Source of the DNA: Schlesneria paludicola DSM 18645
Lineage (GTDB): Bacteria; Planctomycetota; Planctomycetia; Planctomycetales; Planctomycetaceae
Direction of reading: 5' to 3'
Assembly (NCBI GenBank): GCA_945862235.1
Contig: CAMAYU010000024.1
Location: 1-51,539, forward strand
DNA: 51,539 nt
Part shown: piece after piece, positions 46,748-51,539 of the stretch
How the letters are laid out: each line of letters begins with the position of its first letter
Numbering within the stretch: position 1 is the stretch's first letter
Made by a program: the position numbers and the translations under genes
Notes under the pieces: generated by a model
Databases searched by the model: none
The model's input: only the letters and a program-made list of their open reading frames with translations
What the model was told of the DNA's origin: nothing

Positions 46748-48274
46748 ATGCTCCGCGCCGTTTTGCTCAGGCTGAGTTTTCTGACAGTTGTTTTGGCCGG
46801 TGCGATCCATCGAGATGTCGCTGCCGCAGACCGACCGCCGAACATCATTCACATTGTGGGAGACGACATCGGTTGGGATGACATCGGTTGTTTCGGAGCG
46901 AAGGACATCAAGACGCCACACCTCGACCGGCTGGCCGCGCGCGGGCGGAAGTTCACGTCCTTCTATTCCCCCGCGCCGTACTGCACGGCGTCGCGTGCGG
47001 CGATGATGACCGGGTGCTATGCCGACCGGATCGGCATCCCGCCGGTGCTGTTTCCGCACTCGAAGATCGGCCTCCACGCGAACGAAGTGACGATCGCCGG
47101 GCTGCTGAAAGAGCGCGGGTACGCGACGGCCTGCGTCGGCAAATGGCACTTGGGACATCAGCCCGAGTTCCTGCCGGTGCGTCATGGGTTCGACCGGTTC
47201 TTCGGCATCCCGTATCCCAACGATCATGAACCGGAACGCTTTGGCTGGTCGAAGGCGGCCGGAAGGGAGAACTGGCTCGCACCGCCAATGCCGCTGTTCT
47301 CGAACGACACCGTTGTCGAAGAGCCTGCCGATTTGGAGAACCTCCCGATGCGGTTCACTCAGGAGTGCGTCAAGTTCATCCGACAACACCACGACCGACC
47401 GTTCTATCTGCACTTCTCCAACATTGAGACGCACACGCCTTGGTTCACGCCGGGCCGGTTCACGGGGACATCGCAGGCGGGATCGTATGGCGATGCGGTG
47501 CAGTGCTTCGACTGGTCGATCGGCCAGATCGTCGCGACGTTGATTGATCTCGATTTGACCGAGAACACGCTGATCGTCTTTCACGCCGACAACGGGTACT
47601 TGCCACCCGGCAGCAATAACAGCGACCTGCCCAACGTGTACGGCAAGTACGCGACCGTCGATGCCTCGCGCAAACATGTGCTGCGCGGCGGCAAGGGGAC
47701 TCTGTTTGAGGGCGGGCCGCGTGTGAGTTGCATCGCGCATTGGGCGGGCAAGGTTCCGGCCGGGACGACGTGCGACGAAGTCACCGCGAGCTTCGACTGG
47801 TTCGCCACGTTCGCCACGTTGGGTGGAGCCGAAGTCCCGCAGGATCGTGTGATCGACGGCCGCGACATCGCGCCGCTGCTGTTCGCACAGGACGGAGCCA
47901 AGTCGCCGCACGCCGCGTTCTATTACTACCACGGCGGTGTGCTGGGCGGCGTGCGTGCCGGGCAATGGAAGCTGATGTTTCCGGGTGGCGGACGCGGAGG
48001 CAATGCGAACGCGAACCAGAACGCGGGACCACCTGCTCCCGAGTTGTACGACTTGAACGCCGACATCGGAGAGACGACCGATGTCGCGGCCAATCACCCA
48101 GAGATCGTCGCGCAACTCAAACAGTTCGCGGAGCAGGCGCGCGAGGACATTGGCGACACGCGGACTCAACGGAAGGGCAAGAACACGCGGCCCGTCGGGC
48201 AGCTCACCGAGACCACGCCCGCCAAGAGAGCGTGGAGTCCGGCGGCTGCGGATTCAAAGAAGTCGCTCGAGTGA
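46748..48274 (+). CDS. Secreted sulfatase
   Basis: A 508-residue arylsulfatase-type enzyme (alkaline phosphatase superfamily), exported by an N-terminal signal (LSFLTVVLAGAIHRDVAA). Metal-binding IVGDDIGWDDIG and the downstream VGKWHLGH, HADNG and GGKGTLFEGG motifs are present. The formylglycine site reads YCTASRAAMMTG, Cys79, so the usual CxPxR has alanine at the third position. Sulfatases need the Cys converted to formylglycine; CxAxR can be processed, but usually less well. Substrate is unknown, likely a sulfated sugar. The gene is divergent from the giant dehydrogenase fusion. The last 60 residues are Lys/Arg/Thr-rich and less conserved. Confidence 0.9.
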   Translation: MLRAVLLRLSFLTVVLAGAIHRDVAAADRPPNIIHIVGDDIGWDDIGCFGAKDIKTPHLDRLAARGRKFTSFYSPAPYCTASRAAMMTGCYADRIGIPPVLFPHSKIGLHANEVTIAGLLKERGYATACVGKWHLGHQPEFLPVRHGFDRFFGIPYPNDHEPERFGWSKAAGRENWLAPPMPLFSNDTVVEEPADLENLPMRFTQECVKFIRQHHDRPFYLHFSNIETHTPWFTPGRFTGTSQAGSYGDAVQCFDWSIGQIVATLIDLDLTENTLIVFHADNGYLPPGSNNSDLPNVYGKYATVDASRKHVLRGGKGTLFEGGPRVSCIAHWAGKVPAGTTCDEVTASFDWFATFATLGGAEVPQDRVIDGRDIAPLLFAQDGAKSPHAAFYYYHGGVLGGVRAGQWKLMFPGGGRGGNANANQNAGPPAPELYDLNADIGETTDVAANHPEIVAQLKQFAEQAREDIGDTRTQRKGKNTRPVGQLTETTPAKRAWSPAAADSKKSLE

Positions 48275-48593
48275 TTGCTCACGCCCCACTCATTCGCGAA
48301 CACCACCGGGGGATAATCGTCCCCGGCAACTCACCGGCCTTCTTGGGGGCGGTGCATCTATTTCTACTGTCCGACTTTCCGTAGTGACCACCACCACTTC
48401 AGCGATTTGCTAGAGCGATCTTGTCGCGGAGCTAGAGGATGTGGGCCGAGTCGGGGGCAGACGCTTCGAAAATTCGGATTGGCCGTGGAAAAGGCACCCG
48501 AGCGAACAAGCCTCAAGCCAGCAATTTCCAAATCGCCTGAACCGAATGGCACTGTCATAGCCGTAACTGCGGTTACGCTTGAGCGTTGCCGGA
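48275..48593. other. Intergenic region without a recognised gene
   Basis: Lies between the sulfatase and the transposase remnant. No gene, RNA or palindrome family member is recognised; it may contain the left junction of the mobile region. Confidence 0.45.
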
Positions 48594-49325
48594 TTAGAGT
48601 CTTTTCTTCAGGGTGTGGCGGGGTTCGATACGGCCGGGGCGATTCGCGACTTCGCAGGTGGCGATCAGGGACAGCAGCGCGCGGCAGTGGGCCAACAGCC
48701 TGTCCGGCGCGATGCGGCCGCGCGCCATATCCGCCAAGACGTAGTCTGCTCCGCGTTCGATAATGCCATCGGCGATCTCGGTCTGACAGCCCATGGCATC
48801 AATGGTGACGATCGCCCCTGCGATGTCGATCACCTTTAATAACTGCGGAATGGCGGTGATCTCGTTCGATTTCTCGGCGCACGCCTGCTGGCCCAGAACC
48901 AGCCGGTTGGTTGTGGCCCACGCACGCACGAGATGCCGCGGATGCCGACCGGTGCGATCATCGCCCGAACCGCGCAGCGTCTGCCCGTCGATCGCCACGA
49001 GCTCTTGAGATTCCACGCGACGCAGCACGGCGACCACCGACGATAAACATCGCAGAAACTCGTCCGGCTTCAACCGTTGAAAGACTCGAGCAAACGTGTC
49101 CGCTGAAGGGATGCCCTGCGGTAACTCCAGAAACCGTTCCAGCCACCGTTTCTTGGCCCGACCATATCGAGGCAGGTCTTCCCGCGAGTTGCATTCGCAG
49201 ATCGCGCCGCAGACCGCGATCGTCACAATATCGACCAGCTTGTACCACCGCGTCCGTGGGATTCGCGGGTCTGTCAAAGTTGCAAAGCTGTCCGCCAAAA
49301 CTTGCAATCCACTCGTCGTCGCCAT
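48594..49325 (-). pseudogene. Chimeric transposase remnant (ISAs1-type front, IS4-type end)
   Basis: The first about 198 residues are an ISAs1-family transposase: LADSFATLTDPRIPRTRWYKLVD at the N-terminus, first DDE Asp in LVAIDGQTLRGS (Asp113), second in IVTIDAMGCQTEIA (Asp176), up to ERGADYVLA. There the family normally continues with KGNQ and the third acidic residue. Here the sequence changes (near 48730) to DRLLAHCRALLSLIATCEVA then NRPGRIEPR, which resembles the C-terminal end of a different IS4-like transposase, and stops soon after. At 243 residues it is about two-thirds of normal length and lacks the catalytic Glu, so it is not active. I saw no terminal inverted repeats. ATG at 49325. 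Confidence 0.75.
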
Positions 49326-49571
49326 CGTGTCGCTCCGTCAGTTCCCAAGCCTCCTCGCACCGAAAACTTTTCGGCACTTGACGAATCGACGGACACTGCG
49401 GCATTCATTACGCCACCAACTTTAGATGCGGGGGCCCTGCATAAATCGTGGGACGAGACCGCCCCGTCACACCCGCCCAACAGGGACACGCCGCTCTACC
49501 CCCAATCGCAATTCTGTCGCCGCCCACATCGTCCGCTGCCTCTCGCCCACCGTCTTGGAACAAGCGATTGA

Positions 49572-49712
49572 ACGCTTCGTCGAGAACGATTTTTGGAGCA
49601 GGCATCGCGGGCGTATGGCGAACTGCGCAGCGACAAGAACGCGTGGGCTGCCGAACAGGCGGAACGCAAGGTGTGGGACAAAACGCTTAAGGATGGTTTC
49701 GAAAAGGAATGA
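49572..49712 (+). pseudogene. Remnant of an antitoxin C-terminus
   Basis: Read by hand in the frame of the TGA at 49710-49712: RRERFLEQASRAYGELRSDK, then NAWAAEQAERKVWDKTLKDG. This is like the C-terminal toxin-binding tail of small antitoxins paired with MazF-type toxins. A stop at 49569-49571 cuts it off upstream. In another frame the preceding bases read LEQAIERFVEND up to a T5 run (49590-49594); one extra T there would join the two. No DNA-binding N-terminus is found. Its end overlaps the ATG at 49709 (ATGA). Confidence 0.5.
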
Positions 49713-49714
49713 CG

Positions 49715-50056
49715 ATGACAACTCCGCTGCGCGGCGAAGTGTGCTTTGTGGACCTCGACTCGTCACGGGGGCGTGAACAGGCGGGCAAGCGTCCGGCGTT
49801 GGTCGTCTCGACGAACGGCTTCAACGAGAGCCCCGCCGATCTGGGCGTCGTCGTGCCGATCACCAGCAAGGACAAGAGCATCCCGTGGCATGTCCCCCTT
49901 CAGCCGCCCGAGGGTGGCACGAAGACCAAGAGCTTCAGCATGTGCGAAGCGGTTCGGTCAGTCTCGCATGACCAGATGGTACAACGCTGGGGCACGGTCT
50001 CCGCCGCGACGCTGGATGAGGTGGAAAGCCGGCTGCGCATCCTGTTTGACTTGTGA
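49715..50056 (+). CDS. MazF/PemK-family toxin
   Basis: About 113 residues. RGEVCFVDLDSSRGREQAGK followed by RPALVVSTNGFN is the characteristic N-terminus of MazF/PemK ribonucleases, and VVVPITSKDKSIPWHVPL and MCEAVRSVSHDQM match later family positions. MazF toxins cut mRNA and need a partner antitoxin. Here the upstream antitoxin appears broken, so the toxin may be uncontrolled, silent or neutralised elsewhere. The start at 49715 has AAGGA about 8 bases before it; ATG at 49709 is also possible. Length is normal. Confidence 0.85.
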   Translation: MTTPLRGEVCFVDLDSSRGREQAGKRPALVVSTNGFNESPADLGVVVPITSKDKSIPWHVPLQPPEGGTKTKSFSMCEAVRSVSHDQMVQRWGTVSAATLDEVESRLRILFDL

Positions 50057-50101
50057 CGCATGGTGCAAGAACTCAAGGCGACTGTTCCAAAGGAAACGAC
50101 G

Positions 50102-51001
50102 ATGGGAACCGTCTACAAGTAAACCGCAACGAAGCCGATTCCCAAGGGAGTGGAACTGTTCACGAAGAACGGCAAACCGCCGAAGTGTTCCAAGTGGACC
50201 TATTCACCACTCACGCTCGACGGGAGGCCACGGGCGGTCGAGCTGGCTCGGGGGCGATTGAAGGACAGTCCCGCGTTCCTCGACGAGTGGGAGCAACTCG
50301 GACGTGAGCGGGCGTTGAACTACAAAACGCTGGTTCTGACCGGTCTTCGCAAGAATGAACTCGCATCATTGACGGTCGGGCAACTGTGCCTCGATGAAGA
50401 GATGTTGTTCGCCTTGTTGAACGCGGCAGACGAGAAGAACCGGCAAGGCTCGACAATCCCGCTCCGAACGGACCTTGCCGCCGACTTGCAAGATTGGATT
50501 GTCGAGAAGCGGGCACGCTTCCAAGGGCGTCGTGATGCGTTTGGAAGCGAACCGCTGTTCATCGTCCCCGCCGGACTCGTTCGAATCCTCGACCGCGACT
50601 TGCTCGCCGCTGGGATCGACAAGGTCGACAAACGGGGCCGGACGCTCGACGTTCACGCCCTGCGGACTTCGTTCGGGACGTTGCTGTCCAAGGAGGGCGT
50701 TGCACCGCGAACGGCTCAAGCCGCGATGCGTCACTCAACCATCGACCTAACGATGAACGTCTACACCGATCCGAAATTGCTCGACGTGTACGGGGAGTTG
50801 GATTCGCTGCCAACACTCAATCTCAACGCCGCTCCCTCGATTGAACGCCAGTCGAGGCGAGCAACGGGAGCGGATTGCCGAGACGCCTCGCCAACTAAAG
50901 ACAGAACTTCCGAACTGGCTGCACCAGTTGTTGGCAAAGTGGGCAATCTGTGTCGTTTGCCGCCGTCTCATCAGACGATGCCGATAAACAAGCGACCATA
51001 A
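50102..51001 (+). pseudogene. Broken tyrosine recombinase (phage-type integrase)
   Basis: Reading from ATG 50102, which has AAAGGAAACGACG before it, gives MGTVYK then TAA (50120-50122), then TATKPIPKGVELFTKNGKPP in the same frame, the usual start of planctomycete integrases interrupted by a stop. Residual translation could begin at GTG 50150. After SKWTYSPL the sequence jumps almost directly to LNYKTLVLTGLRKNELASL, so most of the core-binding domain is deleted. The catalytic domain keeps Arg (TGLRKNEL), HALRTSFG and RHSTIDLTMNVYTD with the Tyr. It therefore looks inactive. The 3' end lies about 75 bp from a tRNA-Ala gene. Confidence 0.8.
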
Positions 51002-51034
51002 GAGCGACACTCGAAAACCGCAGGAAACCAAGCG

Positions 51035-51072
51035 AAAAAGCCTTGCCCGCAGTATTTGCGAGCAAGGCTTTT
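51035..51072 (-). terminator. Intrinsic terminator of the tRNA transcript
   Basis: Perfect 11-bp stem AAAAGCCTTGC / GCAAGGCTTTT at 51036-51046 and 51062-51072, followed on the minus strand by a T-run. It lies just after the tRNA-Ala gene in the direction of transcription. Confidence 0.8.
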
Positions 51073-51076
51073 CGAG

Positions 51077-51149
51077 TGGAGACGACCGGGATCGAACCGG
51101 CAACCTCAGGCTTGCAAAGCCAGCGCTCTCCCAGTTGAGCTACGTCCCC
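51077..51149 (-). tRNA. tRNA-Ala (anticodon TGC)
   Basis: 73 nt. The minus strand reads GGGGACG ... CGTCTCCA (acceptor, one G-T pair), a D-arm GTAGCTCAACTGGGAGAGC, an anticodon loop TTTGCAA with anticodon TGC, and T-arm GGTTCGATCC. The anticodon stem has one T-T mismatch. No CCA is encoded. tRNA-Ile lies upstream on the same strand. Confidence 0.93.
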
Positions 51150-51287
51150 AAGGCAGACGGTCGATGGGACGAACGTCTGCACAAACATTGAGTGGCTAAC
51201 TCACTCAGCAATCAACCATCCAGAACTGTCGGAATGATGAACCGCCAAGAAATCAGTGAGCCGCCGAGTTACTCGACGGCTCGTGAT

Positions 51288-51361
51288 TGGGCGTACGTGG
51301 ATTCGAACCACGGACCTCAGCTTTATCAGAGCTGCGCTCTAGCCAACTGAGCTATACGCCC
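51288..51361 (-). tRNA. tRNA-Ile (anticodon GAT)
   Basis: 74 nt. The minus strand reads GGGCGTA ... TACGCCCA, D-arm TAGCTCAGTTGGCTAGAGC, anticodon stem CAGCT/AGCTG with loop CTGATAA (anticodon GAT), and T-arm GTGGTTCGAATCCAC. It precedes tRNA-Ala by 138 bp, the order known from rRNA spacers, but no 16S or 23S end is in the window. A 9-bp hairpin lies upstream at 51383-51409. Confidence 0.95.
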
Positions 51362-51539
51362 GCATTCCACTCTCGGTAGTGCCACTGACGACTCCATTGC
51401 TCGTCAGTGACAAACCCACTTTCCGTTTGGTTCGGCAACCCGGGCCGTCCAAAGCGGGGCGTAGTATTGCGTCGCCTCAAACGGCTGTCCAGTCAGCCTT
51501 CACGGCTCCGTCCAATTTGAGTTTGCAGAACAGGTAGGG

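Noticed and set aside
51077..51361. tRNA-Ile and tRNA-Ala as part of an rRNA operon
   Set aside because: The order fits a 16S-23S spacer, but neither the 16S 3' end before tRNA-Ile nor the 23S start after tRNA-Ala is found; a terminator follows tRNA-Ala instead.
48594..51361. Direct repeats marking attachment sites of the decayed element
   Set aside because: I looked for a second copy of the tRNA-Ala 3' end near the left side of the region and found none by eye.
51479..51539. Possible C-terminus of a minus-strand protein (ending LKADWTAV-like) at the right edge
   Set aside because: Only about 20 codons are in view before the stop, too few to support a gene.

Overview
The window looks like chromosomal DNA of a planctomycete, probably order Planctomycetales. 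The gene content points there: a Planctomycete cytochrome C/DUF1549/DUF1553 protein, a Pirellula/Verrucomicrobium-type membrane-bound dehydrogenase with a CxxCH haem domain, a secreted sulfatase, a SMP-30 lactonase with a Tat signal, and a cysteine-rich exported protein. Genes are moderately GC-rich and mostly stand alone on both strands. I cannot name a species.

Layout. 1-5.5 kb: a cysteine-rich secreted protein (partial), an OprO/P porin, NAD synthetase and an amidinotransferase, all on the minus strand. 5.9-11.7 kb: STAS protein, argH, a zinc dehydrogenase and an ABC exporter with an extra N-terminal domain. 11.7-18.4 kb: a BatA-like VWA membrane protein, dprA, hemB, an esterase-fold protein lacking its nucleophile, and hpt. 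18.4-19.5 kb: a gene-poor stretch with short tandem duplications, a candidate structured RNA and a lipoprotein gene broken by an 11-bp duplication. 19.5-28.5 kb: an FAD protein, a His-tailed membrane protein followed by an MMPL transporter, a Xaa-Pro peptidase, and accB-accC. 28.7-40.6 kb: SMP-30 lactonase, ispF-cysS, the DUF1549/DUF1553 protein, a PaaK-like ligase, a small unknown protein and a SNF2 helicase. 40.7-48.3 kb: a giant multidomain secreted protein divergent from a sulfatase. 48.6-51.4 kb: a decayed mobile region (chimeric transposase remnant, antitoxin remnant plus MazF-type toxin, broken tyrosine recombinase) beside tRNA-Ala and tRNA-Ile genes.

The most striking signal is a set of long palindromes (arms 18-45 bp, loops mostly 5-60 bp) of several sequence families. 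They sit in many intergenic gaps, including between accB and accC and in a divergent promoter region. Four more lie inside the giant gene (1922 codons from the preferred start) without breaking its frame. Three of those four are copies of one element, read in the same frame, and fall at domain boundaries or in a surface-loop position. This resembles the in-frame palindromic elements of Rickettsia and may explain how the giant protein was assembled.

The housekeeping genes cover NAD, arginine, haem, fatty-acid (biotin carboxylase/BCCP), isoprenoid and purine-salvage metabolism, plus cysteinyl-tRNA. The large exported proteins (porin, sulfatase, ThuA/dehydrogenase fusion, DUF1549/DUF1553, SMP-30, FAD/golvesin-like) fit a polysaccharide-degrading lifestyle. 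All functional assignments are from reading the translations; no database search was run.
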